The notes: generated from the letters alone by a model not told the origin. Shown: positions 33,290 to 45,496, counted from the first letter of the stretch. The stretch: 64,000 nucleotides of DNA from Odontocerum albicorne (GCA_949825065.1 OX463859.1:7664217-7728216), one strand, 5' to 3'. A program made the numbers and translations.

Positions 33290-33675
33290 ATTATTTTCTT
33301 TAATAAAGACATTTATTTACACTGTTGTATACTTCAGTGGTACGTACTACGTAGTCAGCTTGAATATAATTCCACGTTTTATTTGTCTCCCCTGATTATG
33401 AGGTTCTTCAATAAAGACATTTATTTACACTGTTGTATACTTCACTGTTACGTTATGAGCTTGAATATAATTCCACGTTTTATTTGTCTCCCCTGATTAT
33501 GAGGTTCTTCAATCAAGACATTTGTTTACACTGTTGTATACTTCACTGGTACGTAGTCAACTTGAATATAATTCCACGTTTTGTTTGTCTCACCTGATGA
33601 TGAGGTGAAAACCTTAAAACCGGTAGGGTTATACCGTTAGATAAAGATGAATAAATATTGTTCGACTAAATAAAT
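33290..33675 (+). repeat. LINE 3' end with a ~101-108-bp unit repeated three times
   Basis: AATAAAGACATTTATTTACA starts units at 33302 and 33410, and a variant at 33511. Each runs to GTCTCCCCTGATTATGAGG or its variant. The last unit ends CCTGATGATGAGGTGAAAAC then AACCGGTAGGG, a 3' end also seen at 60120-60200. Confidence 0.8.
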
Positions 33676-34585
33676 AACAATATAAATCCACTGTTTGGTC
33701 CCTTTACTACGATGTTCATATAAGCGTGGTTGAAAGGATTCCGCAGAAGTTTTTCAGATTTATTACATTTAAATTGGGCATTCCTATAATGAACAGTAAT
33801 TATAACTATCTCGAACGAATATTTATAATTGTTCCTTGGAGATGTGTGGAAGACATTTAATGTTCTTTGACAGGGGGGAAGTCGAGGAGTGAGGAGTTTA
33901 GGAAGTCTCCACAAAGGCATGTGAGTGAATGACTGATGCAAATGTCGACCGTGTGCCAAACTATAATCGAAACTTAACCCTTATCTTGGCAAAATTCAAT
34001 TTATCCAAACATTAACGTTTTTCTTTGGTGATTCCTTGTTATACGGTAAGTTATGAAGGAAAATTGAGGGAAAAAATCACAACTTTTCCTAAAACAAAAT
34101 GTTATATGTAACACCCACATTACATTGCCAAAATATCAATTTTTATAAAACACAAAAAGGGCTATAAAATGATTATATAATCTAAAACATGAACAACATT
34201 TACATAGCTGAATTACCAACAAATAAAATGGTTTGAATAAAATTTTCTCTACATGTAGTGATTAATAAGATATTTAGATTATTTACCCCAATTTTCAAAA
34301 CGCACCCACGCTATCCAGACATGTTGACCCGACGTCGTTTGAAAGCTTGTAGCGTTATCAATATTTATTATCAGATGATACCACTGCACATACTAGTGCA
34401 CGTATAGTATTTGAATGTGTTGCCATATTTGAAATTACGTTACAGTTTCTGTATTTTTTAAATCCCTAAATTAGTGTAACACCTGTGTTACAATGCCACG
34501 ATAAGGGTTAACTTTGTTTAAAAAAGTTAATTTTGATATAAAAAACCCACGTAACATACACATAAGAATACTTTCAACTTTTATC
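33676..34585. other. No recognised feature
   Basis: The frame at 33666-33959 (minus) shows no family. No repeat ends were seen. Confidence 0.3.
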
Positions 34586-34589
34586 ACAG

Positions 34590-35012
34590 CCCCCTGGTAA
34601 GGTTATATCGTGGTTTGGTTGTGATTCATCCAGAAACATGTAAAAAAAAACGAATCGATCATGGTTTGGTTCAGATTCACCTAGATAGATATGTAAAAAA
34701 AACTATAGCGTACATACAAGAACACTTTTAATTTTTATCACAAATCCCAGGTAAAGTTCAATCGTGGTTTGGTTCAGATTCATTCAGAAACATAAAAAAC
34801 AATTCGATCATGGTTTGGTTTAGATTAATTTAAAAACATGAAAGAAAAAACGTAACTACGAACAAAAATACTTGGAAATTTTATCTCTGACACTATGTAA
34901 GGTTTGATCGTGGTTTGGTTCAGATTCATCCAAAAACGTGGAAAAATTAGTTCGATCATTGCTTGGTTCAGATCATCTAGAAATATTTAAAAAAACGTAT
35001 CATACATGCAAG
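34590..35012. repeat. Degenerate tandem repeat (GATCGTGGTTTGGTTCAGATT)
   Basis: Variants of CGATCATGGTTTGGTTCAGA occur near 34607, 34657, 34758, 34806, 34907 and 34953. They are spaced alternately ~50 and ~100 bp, giving a ~150-bp higher-order unit. One more unit resumes at 37138, beyond an inserted transposon. Confidence 0.8.
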
Positions 35013-35300
35013 AATACAGGCGGCCTTCGACTTCGCACATAATTGGTTCCTGAAAATGTGTGCGAATGTTGAATGTTAGAAAGTAAAGGGATGTAAAAAA
35101 ACATCAAAAATTCTATTTTAAAATATTTATTTATTAAAAATATTTATTTATCAATATACATAATTAAGTTAACGAGGCGTGTTTAAGTGGTTTCAGGTGT
35201 AATCTTCATAAACTTGTCAAGAGTTAGTTGAATACCATCCTTTTTTTCTTTTCTTGATGAGTTCTATAACATGTTGTGTCTTTCTCAATTGCCCTACGTA

Positions 35301-36577
35301 ACACATCGATCAATAAGTCCCGGGACTAACTACGAAAACAACATTTGTTTGCCAACATTCTTCTTTATTCATCAACATAGTATCATTCAAGAGTGATACA
35401 TTCATTCCAACGCTTTCCTAACTTTTCTATGCCAGCCGTGTAGAACGATTTATCTTTGGTTTTAAAATAGGCGTTAGTTTCGGCAATCACTTCTTCATTG
35501 GAGCCAAATCTCTTTCCCTGGAGCATCTTTTTGAGGTCTGCGAACAGCCAATAGTCGCTGGGGGCCAAATCTGGAGAATACGGTGGGTGCGGATGCAATT
35601 CGAAGTTCAACTCATGCAATTTGGCCATCATTACCATCGACTTGTGACACGGTGCATTGTCCTGATGAAAGAGAATTTTTTTCTTCTTTATATGGGGCCA
35701 TTTTTTTTGCAATTTCTGCCTTCAAACGCTTCAATAAAGCTATGTAATATTCGCTATTGATGGTTTTTCCCTTTTCAAGGTGATCGATGAATATTATACC
35801 ATGCGCATCCCAAAATACGGAGGTCATAACCATCCCGGCCGACTGTTGAGTTTTTGGTCGCTTCGGACGACTTTCACCGGCTGCTCTCCACTCAGCTGAC
35901 TGCCGATTTGATTCCGGAGTATAGTGGTGGATCCAAGTTTCATCCATTGTCACATACCGACGCAACAACTCCTGTTTATTTCGCGTAAACAGTGCCAAAC
36001 AGCGCTCTGAATCATCGATGCGTTGTTGTTTCTGTTCCATTGTGAGCAAATGCGGCACCCATTTCGAAAAAAGCTTTTTCATGACCAAATTGTGTAAACA
36101 CTATCAAATGATATCTTCAGGATGTCAGCTATCTCACGCAACTTACTTTGCGATTTTCCATCACGATTTTGAGGTTTTTTTATGTTTTCTGGTATAACAA
36201 CCTCATTTGGACGACCAGAGCGTTCAGCATCATTTGTGTCTGTACGACCGCGTTTGAAATCAGCATAACACCGACAAATGGTTGTTTTCGACGGAGCAGA
36301 GCCCGGATAATACTTATCAAGCCATCGCTGAGTTTGAACAGTATTTTTCCCATTAAAACCAATGTTTTATCAACACACGAAATTCGGTTTCTTCCATTGT
36401 TTTGAAAATAGCAAAATTAGCGTCACTGAAACCACTGTAACTCAATGACACAATGTCGGAATATCATGAAAGTTTGACACGTAACTTCTAAAGGTTGGTA
36501 CTAACTGAGAATGGTATGGATTTGTTATTAGAGACGTCATATGTTGGTTAATCCCGGGGCTTATTGTTACTTGAGAT
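35301..36577 (-). mobile_element. irritans-type mariner nested in Tigger
   Basis: The left end ACACATCGATCAATAAGTCC follows TA. The right end has the decayed counterpart AATCCCGGGGCTTATTG at ~36549-36566. Size and protein match the irritans subfamily (Himar-like). Confidence 0.82.
35383..36400 (-). pseudogene. irritans mariner transposase, frameshifted
   Basis: The N-terminus begins MEETEFRVLIKHWF at 36400 and shifts frame at once. The middle frame (36088-35612) includes KWVPHLLTMEQKQQRIDDSE, YVTMDETWIHHYTPESNRQS and VFWDAHGIIFIDHLEKGKT. The last frame (35712-35383) has FHQDNAPCH, YSPDLAPSDYW and GIEKLGKRWNECI. All three catalytic aspartates remain, with 34 residues between the last two. The shift near 35705 lies in a run of T. 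At least three breaks make it inactive. Confidence 0.85.
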
Positions 36578-37137
36578 ATTTGTTACGTTCTCCATTGGGA
36601 TCACATTCTTCCATGATAGTCAAAAAATTGTCAAGGTGCGATGAAGGATTTATTCATATTTTTTATTGTCAAAGTCTTGACGATTTTATCAGCTTCTTCT
36701 TCCTCACTTTCATTGTGTATTTCATTTAACTCTTGTTGCTCAATTAAACATTCATTTGACAGACGTACTGAGTGGAATTCAATCAACTCATTAACATCTT
36801 CGTTGTTGACGTCCAAGTTTAATGAATTCATTAGGCTAACTATTTCATCTGTGATAGTTTCCGGAGTTTCTTCAAAATGTATAAAATCACTCATCATTTG
36901 TGGGCGTAATTGTTTCCAGGAACCTTTCATTGTTGACTCTTTTATTTCAGCCCACGAGTCTCCAATATTGTTTATTGCGTTCCATATATTATAGTTCTTC
37001 CAAAAAAGGGGGAGCGACTGCATAAGCGAACATTTTTTGCATTATCGACAAAAATCTTAAAAAAATTGAATTTTAAAAAATGTGCGAAATAGCGAATTGT
37101 GCGAAAGTCGAAGGCCGCCCGTACTATCATTCTTTGT

Positions 37138-37215
37138 CACGAACCCCTGGTAAGGTTCGATCGTGATTTGGTTCAGATTAACCCAGAAATATGGAAGTAA
37201 AACCGTAAATGCCAC
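37138..37215. repeat. Continuation of degenerate tandem repeat
   Basis: GGTTCGATCGTGATTTGGTT and CAGATTAACCCAGAAATATG resume the array that stopped at 35012. Confidence 0.65.
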
Positions 37216-37739
37216 ATATATGGTATATATACTTTCATTTTTATAACGTTTAATTCAGATTTATATTTAAACAAGGGAGACAAAGTATTCTCACGCGAAT
37301 AATGTAATTTTTATTTATATGTATACGTACACGATTGTCAAGTATGAATATGACAAAGTTGAGCGCTATCTTTTTTATAACTATTAGAAGCAAGCAGTCA
37401 TACGTGGCTATCGAGAGCACACATCAGTGCGCATGACATGCGTAGTATGTGGATGGTATTCTCTGTTCCCAGTTCACTTGGCTCGGGCTGAAGAGACTGT
37501 GGATGACGTAGATATCATAATGCCAAATAGTACAGCTATACGCCAGAGTTATACGACGTAAAACAAAAAAATATATAAAGATGACTTGTGGAGAAAAACA
37601 AGAAAACAACACTTGGTACATAACATACATACACGTTGGGAAAAATATCATCTGATTTGGTGTCCATACTTAAAAGAAAAGAATTTAATTAACATATTAA
37701 AACATATTTATGGAAAAAAAAAAATTGTTATTAAAATAT
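37216..37739. other. No recognised feature
   Basis: No family motif in the frame at 37424-37651, and no repeat ends seen. Confidence 0.3.
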
Positions 37740-38230
37740 AAGGCGTAACATACATACCAACACGCCATCTCTCTGTCGGGGCAAGCAGAGAGCACAGAAT
37801 GCCAGACTTTCATATCCCGACACATCCTTAGCCTTTTCCACATCCATTCTCACACGATTAGTCTGATTTTCTACGTTTCCTTTCAGCATATTATTCACTT
37901 GATCCAACCACACTTTCCTTGGTCTTCATTTCACACGCATTCTACTGAAATTTGCACTTTATATTTGTTTTGTTAGTCTTCATTCATTCGTTCCACATGG
38001 CTAAACCCTAAGTTTACACATATTCCTGATCACTTCATTCCGTTATCAGTCAAACATTGTCACTACGTGTATTCTTCTTCCACGTCCACGTTTCACTCTC
38101 ATACATCAAAGTTGGTACCAAAATACTATTCTGGAGTATCATCTTAGTAAATTTTGACATTGTTCGGTTCGATAATATACATAGTCCTGCCATAAATACT
38201 GTTACACAAATTCAAACACTCATAAAATCT
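37740..38230 (-). mobile_element. LINE family A 3' part
   Basis: The minus strand reads MWLDQVNNMLKGNVENQTNR, VRMDVEKAKDV and SGYESLAFCALCLPRQRDGV across frames. The upstream part (ACTTTGATGTATGAGAGTG) matches other long copies. Confidence 0.72.
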
Positions 38231-38334
38231 AAACAATAGCCGTTAGAAACCTGAAATATTTTTTTAGGTAATTCTCCATCCCTTGTGGTATTGCTATAAT
38301 CAGTAAGTCACTGAACGTTGACCAGTAAACATGG

Positions 38335-38715
38335 AGTAGGGCGGTAAAGAAAACCGTATCACTGTATTTGCGTTACGTAAAGTTGGAAAGACGGTGGGAG
38401 ACATTTTTAATGCTTTAAAATCTTTGGGTATCAATCGTCAGTTTGTATATCGTACTATTAATCGATTCAAAGATACTCAAGGTATTGAAGAACGGCAAAG
38501 AAGTGGTCAACCGCGAATCGTAAGAACTCCAGCAGTCATCAAAGCCGTGAGTAACCGAATCCGTAGAAATCCACTCCGCAAACAAAAAATCATGTCCAGG
38601 GAGATGGGTATTTCGACACGGAGTATGTCTCGTATTATCAAATCGGACACACAAAAAACAAAACAAACCAAACAAAAAAAACAAACAAACGTAGATCCAT
38701 ATTGTCTTCTTTAAA
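38335..38715 (+). pseudogene. Mariner-superfamily transposase N-terminus, truncated
   Basis: From ~38335 the reading GKENRITVFALRKVGKTVGD continues as IFNALKSLGINRQFVYRTIN, RFKDTQGIEERQRSGQPRIV and MSREMGISTRSMSRIIKSD. This is the paired helix-turn-helix DNA-binding domain of a mariner/IS630-type transposase with a GRPxxVRT-like linker (SGQPRIVRT). It then runs into a low-complexity (AAACAAACC)n tract and stops; no catalytic domain or terminal repeats found. Confidence 0.7.
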
Positions 38716-39379
38716 TTATCTGTTGTTTATTCATAAATGATGAATTTACAAAATTTCTTGTAATGTATAAATAAATAATTTATCGACAAAAGGGCTTGTT
38801 AACATTAATTGCAATTAATATAAAGTACCCCGTTGACAGATCGGCGCTAGGGGGAATTTTACAAAAGAAAAAGCGCGCCGATAAATCGGCGTATTGGGGC
38901 GGGGCTATAAGAGTTAAGCACTACGTCTTCTTCCAATCCGTGTTATTTCCCTAGCAACGCTCTAATTTCCACCGCATTTATCATATTTTCTTTGTCACAA
39001 CAACAATCTCATTATTTCCAGTGAGTGCAATCACAAATGTAAACACGCATTGATAACACAAGTCAAACTGAATGGAAAATTATCTGGAAAATATGTCCAG
39101 GGACGCAAAGGTTTGTACTTGCGGTTAGCTTGAATATGCGAGGTTTTGTCATCGATGATAAAATACAATATAAATATAAATTGTACTTTGAGATCAGTAG
39201 AGTACTTCAAAGGACTGACTACATATATCTACATATATGTAAAAAAAAAAAAAAGTGTTTGCAGAACACATGACTCAAATAAACAAATAACGGTATACAC
39301 ATAGCATATGTGCATGTACATTAATCAAAGGAAAGGTATGATATCATCGAATGGTTGAAAGGAAAGAAAGGAATCAGGA
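38716..39379. other. Mostly unassigned; GC-rich inverted motif at 38826-38906
   Basis: CCCCGTTGACAGATCGGCGC and CCGATAAATCGGCGTATTGGGG form a loose inverted pair in an otherwise AT-rich stretch, perhaps a small MITE. TTAA lies on both sides (near 38810 and 38912), but that is common here. Confidence 0.3.
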
Positions 39380-40200
39380 ATTAAACACGTTATATTACTG
39401 ACTAGAAATTAAGAGTTTTTTCAGTCACTTTATTAAAACATGCCAACGACGGAGAGTCTAACATTAGATTGTAACTGGTTCAAGAGTCTCACTGCATGGA
39501 CAGTAAAGGACGAAAAGTAAAAAAAAAAATAGCGATGAACTGGGAAAGCCAATAAACAATCTCTGATTGAGCGTAGCGCCAAGTCAACGATCGGAAAGAC
39601 GCTGAATATTTTCAGCGAGATAAGAGGGTCTCTCGATATTTCGACACTGCCTGGTGGTCTGTGATTTTGGATAAATTAAAACTCAAGATTCCACGGAACA
39701 TTTTAATGTTAATTCAGGATCACTTCAAAAGACACAGGGTGAGGGTTGACTGTAGATCTGAGTTTTTAGATAGGGAAATCGACATCGGTTGTTCGCAGGG
39801 CGGTATATTATTGTAATTCCATTGTTCTGTATCGTTTTTATGGATGATCTATTATTTACCGTCATCTGTGTAAGTCTGAATCACACACCCCCCAAATTGT
39901 GTGATTCGGGCTTACACGGATGACGATCTAGTTCTGAATGGGACCAGCACCATGGCCTCGAACGAAATCCTCTCATTGATCTACGAGTACTATAGTTGCT
40001 TAAATCAGTTAGTGGGGGAGGAACAGGCCCAACTTGATTTATTTAATCATCTGCCATTCTTCTCCAGTACAAGTGATCTCTTGGCCTATGCAACGCTTCC
40101 TAAAATAACCACTCTTTATCTTCATCAACTAGTCAATCCATACGGTGGGTCTCGCTGATCCTGGTTGCATTTGCTATTCAGTGGATAGTTTTAATGTAGG
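39380..40200 (+). mobile_element. LINE family E reverse-transcriptase fragment
   Basis: Coding reads AWWSVILDKLKLKIPRNILM, LIQDHFKRHRVRVDCRSEF and GCSQGGILL (39650-39815). After a frameshift comes IRAYTDDDLVLN near 39905-39935, the RT catalytic box (YxDD), then SLIYEYYSCLNQLV. It is the only RT active-site region in the window. It resembles R1/Jockey-type LINEs. The 5' part (39400-39640) is repeated at 52690-52930. Confidence 0.7.
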
Positions 40201-41164
40201 TGCATGATGTTGAGTTTAGGAGGATCCTCCTCTGGCATTTCCTCAATCTTGATTATTTACTGATTATTTCGTTTACAGTTGGTCTTATATTTTTATTTGC
40301 TATGTATTTTCTGTGATATTATTTGCGTATTTTTTTCATTCTTTCAGTTGTTGTACTCTACATAAATAATGCGACATCATATTATAAATAGGTCAAAACC
40401 CATACGACGGCTGTCGCCAAAGAAAGAATACGAGAATTGAATTTTTAATATAAGAGAGCGAGAGAGGAATACTTGGATTCTCTCCGAAAGTAATTCGAAA
40501 TTTGTATCGCGGTAGGTCCGTGATAGTGAACGAATTTTAAATACCGAGCTAACAATTTTTGAACCGGTGTAAAAGGGGACGATTTATAAATGATATATCG
40601 TCGTCATACAAGAGAAAGTGACCACGTGCATTTTTCGCGAAAACGTGAATAATGAATATCTGACACCTTACTAACATAATGGTGGCCTGGAAGAAATAAC
40701 CCAGCAGAACTTGGAAGAATAATAATAATATCTTGACTTGTTTAAAATGACTATCTCCTATTGATGTTTATTTTCTTACAAGCAAAATTGTATGAAAATT
40801 TTCAAAAATATTATTTCTTTATTTTGAAAGCAATGAACATTTCTATACACACAAAAATAATCACAAATGTGAATACATTTATTTAAAAAAAAAATTGAAA
40901 ACAAAAATGGTTAAATGGCTCTCCTGGACATTTTGCATTTTGTTAGTTGGTCACTTTCTCCTGTATGACTACGATATATAAACAAATTCTACATTTATGA
41001 ATATATAGTTTCATAAACGTAGAATTTGTTTTACTTCCGTGAATATTTCACGGGTTGCAACTAGTATCATATAACTCTTGTTGATATTTTATATTTTGTT
41101 TAGTAAACGTTATTATGGTTTGTAGAATTTAGTGACGTTTACAACTCTTTAGTAGACATTCAAA
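40201..41164. other. No gene seen; small hairpin at 40980-41031
   Basis: AAACAAATTCTACATTTATGA at 40980-41000 pairs with its inverse at 41011-41031 (20 of 21), around a 10-nt loop. Otherwise nothing recognised. Confidence 0.4.
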
Positions 41165-41435
41165 TGCATACATACCATCACGCCGTTTTCCTATCGGGAT
41201 AGGCAGAGGACAGACATCAGACTTTCCAATCGCGACACACAACCGCCTCTTCTACAACAATACACCTTCTCATGCAACTACGATTTCTTCGACTTTTTAC
41301 ATTTCCTTATTTCAAAACATCCAACTGATCCAACCAAACTTTCCATGGTCTACCTCAACCATGCCTTTCAGACACATTTGCACCATACGAATATATTTGT
41401 TTTGTACAGTGTTTTCATTAATTCCCTCCACGTGC
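41165..41435 (-). mobile_element. LINE family A 3' fragment
   Basis: The reverse-complement tail is recognisable by ATACATACCATCACGCCGTT, GCAGAGGACAGAC and CTTTCCATGGTCTACCTC. A further short piece of the family resumes at ~41875 (AAATGCCCAAACCATCTCA). Confidence 0.65.
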
Positions 41436-41855
41436 CTGTAGGGACTACGGTCGTCCCTGAATATTGTCAACACGCACGGTCAACGACCGACGAAACGACC
41501 TTCGGACATGTCCAAAGGTCGCATGCCAGAACATTGCTATTGTTTACCCGAAAATACTATTTACGATACATTCCACAGTAGAAAGAGAACGCATCGCGTT
41601 GTCTCGCCGTTTCCGTCAACAAATTACCTACCCACTATATTATTCGCAACGTCCGCAAACACCTCTGCACGCGCAGGAGTGAGATAAAGTATATATTGCG
41701 GGCGCATTCACGCACATCTATAAATACCTACTTATCGATAAATAAAGATTATTATTCACTTGACCATTCATCGCTGTTTAATATTCATTGATTATTCACT
41801 CTCACTTTCCGCATTGCTAATCGAGGTGTTTTATTTAAATACCAAACAACAATCA
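41436..41855 (+). mobile_element. Possible solo LTR inside LINE family A
   Basis: It begins TGTAGGGACTACGG and ends near ACCAAACAACA. It has TATAAATA at ~41719 and AATAAAG at ~41740, the layout of a retrotransposon LTR, and family A sequence on both sides. No second LTR, primer-binding site or internal region was found, so this is tentative. Confidence 0.35.
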
Positions 41856-41939
41856 TAATCATCACGACGTACCACTAAAGCATTCCGCTAAATGCCCAAA
41901 CCATCTCAATAAAAGTGTAATACAATACAATCTTGCATA

Positions 41940-42500
41940 TCCATCAGACTTGAAACATGATTACATTTTAATTTTTTTCAGCTACACCGTTAACAACAAA
42001 GTGAAATGAAAATCATTAAACGACATTTTCATTCAATATTGCAAAGCCATTCAACGAGGATAACAGTCGGAAGCCCTGAATCAAGTTTTAATATATATTT
42101 TATGATAATGTAAACGACACGTCTGCACGCTACTCGGTCGTTTCCCAGTCTTGACCGAATGCCTTGTTCAATGAGATTGATTGCATCATACACAAACTCA
42201 ACCACAAGCGTTATCACGATACGCCAAAATTATGATTTACAATAGCGTATCAGTGCCAACGATACGTTGAAATCTCGATTTTTATTTGATTGAATGGATG
42301 AATTATACGAATCATCTATTCAACTCCATTTATTAACTTATTTTCAAATCCTTTGCACAGTTTCCCTACTTCGTACAAAGACCAAACATAACAAGTACAC
42401 AAATACAATAACATGTATAAAACAATTCAACATTTTAAAACTTATTCGATAAAAATAATTGTAAAAATGTATATGTTACACTAAAAATGAAATAATTTCA
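41940..42500. other. No recognised feature
   Basis: AT-rich with a scattered non-AT patch at 42050-42230 that has no recognised motif. Confidence 0.35.
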
Positions 42501-42504
42501 AGTA

Positions 42505-43542
42505 CAGTGAACGTTTACGTTTTTACGTGCTCGGAATTCACGTTTTCCCGCTATTTGCGTCAAATTTTTACAATCCCGTTTTACTTTAGTACATTTAGTA
42601 GGTACCCGCTTTTACGTTTTTATTTCTCACAATTTACGTTTGAAATATTTAAAATGCAAATCAATCTATAAACATATTTAATTAAATGCGCGACGATTTA
42701 AAATATTTGAAATAAATATTAGGAAGCAGAAATATGTTTTTTTTTATTTATAGACACGTGTGCACCTACAGCGCTCATGGTCAAGGTTACACGAGTCGTG
42801 TAATACGATGCAATTGGTGGGAAGTTTAGCGAATCAGAGGCAGGCAGACTGTATATTGGGTTAATCTGTGCTTGTATTTTAAACGTGTCGGTCGTGTACA
42901 TACAATTTCAATAGTCAATTGTCGTGTATTTCGTGTGTCAATTTACTTTTTTTTTTCATTTCTTTTAATTTTTCGTTGAATTCCTTCAAATAATGTATCA
43001 GCAAAGAAAAACATTATCGATTCAAGAGAAAAGGAAAATTATCGAAAAAGTGAATAAACACGTTGGTTCACGTGTTTAGCTCGCGCGTGATTTGGGGATA
43101 CCCATTACAACTTTGGCTACGATAATAAAAGATCGCGAATCGATTGAAAAAAGTGCGATGCAATGTGGTCCCATGGCGAAAAAACGAAGGTATGGTACAT
43201 ACGACCTTCAAAATACGATGATGTAGTGGAGTCACATCCACGAAAACTTATTCGATGAAGAAGAGGTAAACTTAATCCATCCAATTCCAACAAAAGAAGA
43301 TGCTATGAGGCATACAGGCCTTAAAAACTACTTTACTAGCATTGAAAACGTACAAGACGAAACTTTCTTATCGATTTATAAGATCGAAATAGCTGTAAAC
43401 CAGCACAAAAATATGTACCAAACCGATTTGCGTGAATATCTAAATAAAAAATAATTTTCAAATTTTTTTCTAGCCCCGAATCTACGTTTTCCCTCTAATT
43501 ACGTTTATTTTTATCAGTCCCTTCAAAAACGTGATTTAACTG
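42505..43542 (+). mobile_element. Deleted pogo/Tigger element
   Basis: It starts CAGTGAACGTTTACGTTTTT after TA and ends AAAAACGTGATTTAACTG before TA. From 42992 it encodes a CENP-B-type helix-turn-helix: MYQQRKTLSIQEKRKIIEKV, then LARDLGIPITTLATIIKDRE after an in-frame stop. A short C-terminal tail follows (GLKNYFTSIENVQDE). The DDE domain is deleted. It differs from the Tigger at 35017 in its ends. Confidence 0.75.
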
Positions 43543-43949
43543 TATTACACTAAATAAAAGATTATCCTGAAGGAGCTGAGCGACACACGAAACACGTATA
43601 TGGTATACGACGACACACGATTAAAATAGTTATTGCTCCACCTACTGACATTTCCAAAGGCAGGTTGGTTCGACTTTTAGGTTGATATTTCCCAGTTTCA
43701 CTCACTAAACATCTTCAGAATGGTTCATTCTGCTTTTTTTTTTATTCCCGTGTATTGAAGAGTCCGACCAATCCTTAATTATATTAACACGAAACGAAAT
43801 AAGTAGTGGTGTACACTCTGTATTGCCAGCAAGAAAAAAAACATTAAAATAATGTTTCTATCGAATCTAATGGGACCATATGTCATATATGGTATGTGTA
43901 TCATATTCTCGTATGTATAGTTTGATTATTTTACCAAAACATTATTATT

Positions 43950-44412
43950 AATACCGGGTGTCCAAAATAATGTATACCACACTTTGAATGATTATAGATT
44001 CAGTATTTATTAAAGTATATCTAAGATTAAAACTCCAAATTAAAAAATACAGACGTATAATTTTAGATATCGCAAGTGCTCAAATTGATGACCATTCTAG
44101 TCCATGCTGATAACGTGGAATCGCAAACATCACGAATATTTTTATTATGGTGTTTGTGCGCATTATCTTTCATTGTCTGCTCTTAATTCAATAACTGTTG
44201 CAAATTTTGTGGCATAAACTTTAATAAGTCCCCATAAAAAAATTCCACTGGCATGAGGTTTGGGGAGCGCGGTATTCAATGCTATTTCTACGTTCAATCC
44301 ATATGTTGGGAATTTTCATCAAGATAGGCACACTCACGATGGTAGTGGGGAAGTGCATCATTTTGCTGGATATAAAAGTCTTCCCTAAACTCTTCAAATT
44401 CCTAGAGCAATT
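43950..44412 (-). mobile_element. Tc1/mariner-superfamily C-terminal relic
   Basis: The plus strand starts GGGTGTCCAAAATAATGTAT, a plausible terminal repeat. The minus strand reads FYIQQNDALPHYHRE, then PRSPNLMPVEFF (compare PRSPDLTPLDFF), then RDVCDSTLSAWTRM. The N-terminal part is missing; it abuts a piggyBac-like element at 44417. Confidence 0.55.
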
Positions 44413-44416
44413 TTAA

Positions 44417-45045
44417 CCTTTCCTGTCCTGTGACGTGTAACTAGTTCACATTGCTTCTAAAAACTTGAATATCTATATAAATATAATAAATACTGAGTTC
44501 AGATTTTAGGTATTCCTCCGTTATACATTTACGCATTAAATGAAAAAATTATATTAATAATAATAAGCACTTATCGGCCACATCAGAGATATTTTGTGAA
44601 AATCGGGAATAAATTCACCAATACAATCAAACGTGTGCCAGTGTGTGACTTAGGTATATTCATTCTAAAAACCGCTATGGGTGAGCAAGCGACGCTATTC
44701 ACGTCTCACTCTCCCTCTACTTCGGCATATGGGAACGACAGAAATAGAATCTCAGTTCGCAGTTTTTTTCTTCCTTCGAGGTATAACATACACAGTGTTA
44801 ATGTTCCGAGCCCCGTCTCAGTAGCTTGCATGCAGCCAAACGAGGTGGTCTCTGTGCCCGTTTTGTGAACGTCGGCCGATGTTTTTTCATGTTTTCAGCA
44901 ATTAAATTTAATTTATTATCACTTTTGACTTCAAATTTAATTAATTTAAGTGATTGGCTATGAATATTCTTATTTTTCCGATTTTAAATCGCTAATTTTT
45001 ACATGTGTATTGAATACACATCACCGTAGCGCTTTAGACCTGATT
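44417..45045 (+). mobile_element. piggyBac-like non-autonomous element, copy 2
   Basis: TTAA at 44413-44416 is followed by CCTTTCCTGTCCTGTGACGT. The body (TCGGCCACATCAGAGATATT, GTGTGCCAGTGTGTGAC, TTCATGTTTTCAGCAATT) matches copies at 32037 and 45497. The right end is decayed after AATACACATCACCG. The frame at 44596-44868 is not a gene. Confidence 0.65.
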
Positions 45046-45492
45046 TTTACAAATTCAAAAACAATGCGCTCTAGAGATGATACTTGATTACCCAACCGAG
45101 CTATTATTTTTATTGCGACCTAATATGACAGCAGGTTAATATTCATTATTAATTATCTTGATTAATTTTGATTGATTAAAAATATTTTGATTGTGATATG
45201 ACTTGCATGATGCAGTTAAAAGTGCACGAAACATTGTATTCTTGATGTGCAAGATAAATATCAAATAAAATATAAATCAAAGATTGATAACATAGATTAC
45301 TTTTTTCTTTCTCACTACACCGGCACATATAGTATGTGTATCTGAGTATATTTTATATAAATATTTTATTTAATCCTTCTGAAGTCTTAGAAGGACAAAA
45401 TTTAGGATTCTGTCTTCCAACAAGTGAAATAGAAACTCTTATTAAAATAATGATTCAACACTTAAATGTGTAAAAATCAACACAAACATAAA
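45046..45492. other. No recognised feature
   Basis: AT-rich spacer between two piggyBac-like copies. Confidence 0.4.
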
Positions 45493-45496
45493 TTAA

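Larger units (their letters stand above)
35017..37121 (-). mobile_element. Tigger/pogo element, host of a nested mariner
   Basis: The inverted ends CAGGCGGCCTTCGACTTCGC and CGAAAGTCGAAGGCCGCCCG are flanked by TA. The minus strand encodes a Tigger C-terminal tail (37023-36631): WKNYNIWNAINNIGDSW, ESTMKGSWKQLRPQ, then FEETPETITDEIVSLMN and NELIEFHS. The end of the protein reappears at 35290-35160 (TPETT). An irritans mariner (35301-36577) separates them. The DDE domain is gone. Confidence 0.82.

Noticed and set aside
44596..44868. 90-codon plus-strand ORF
   Set aside because: It lies in the body of a repeated non-coding piggyBac-like element and is disrupted in the other copies.
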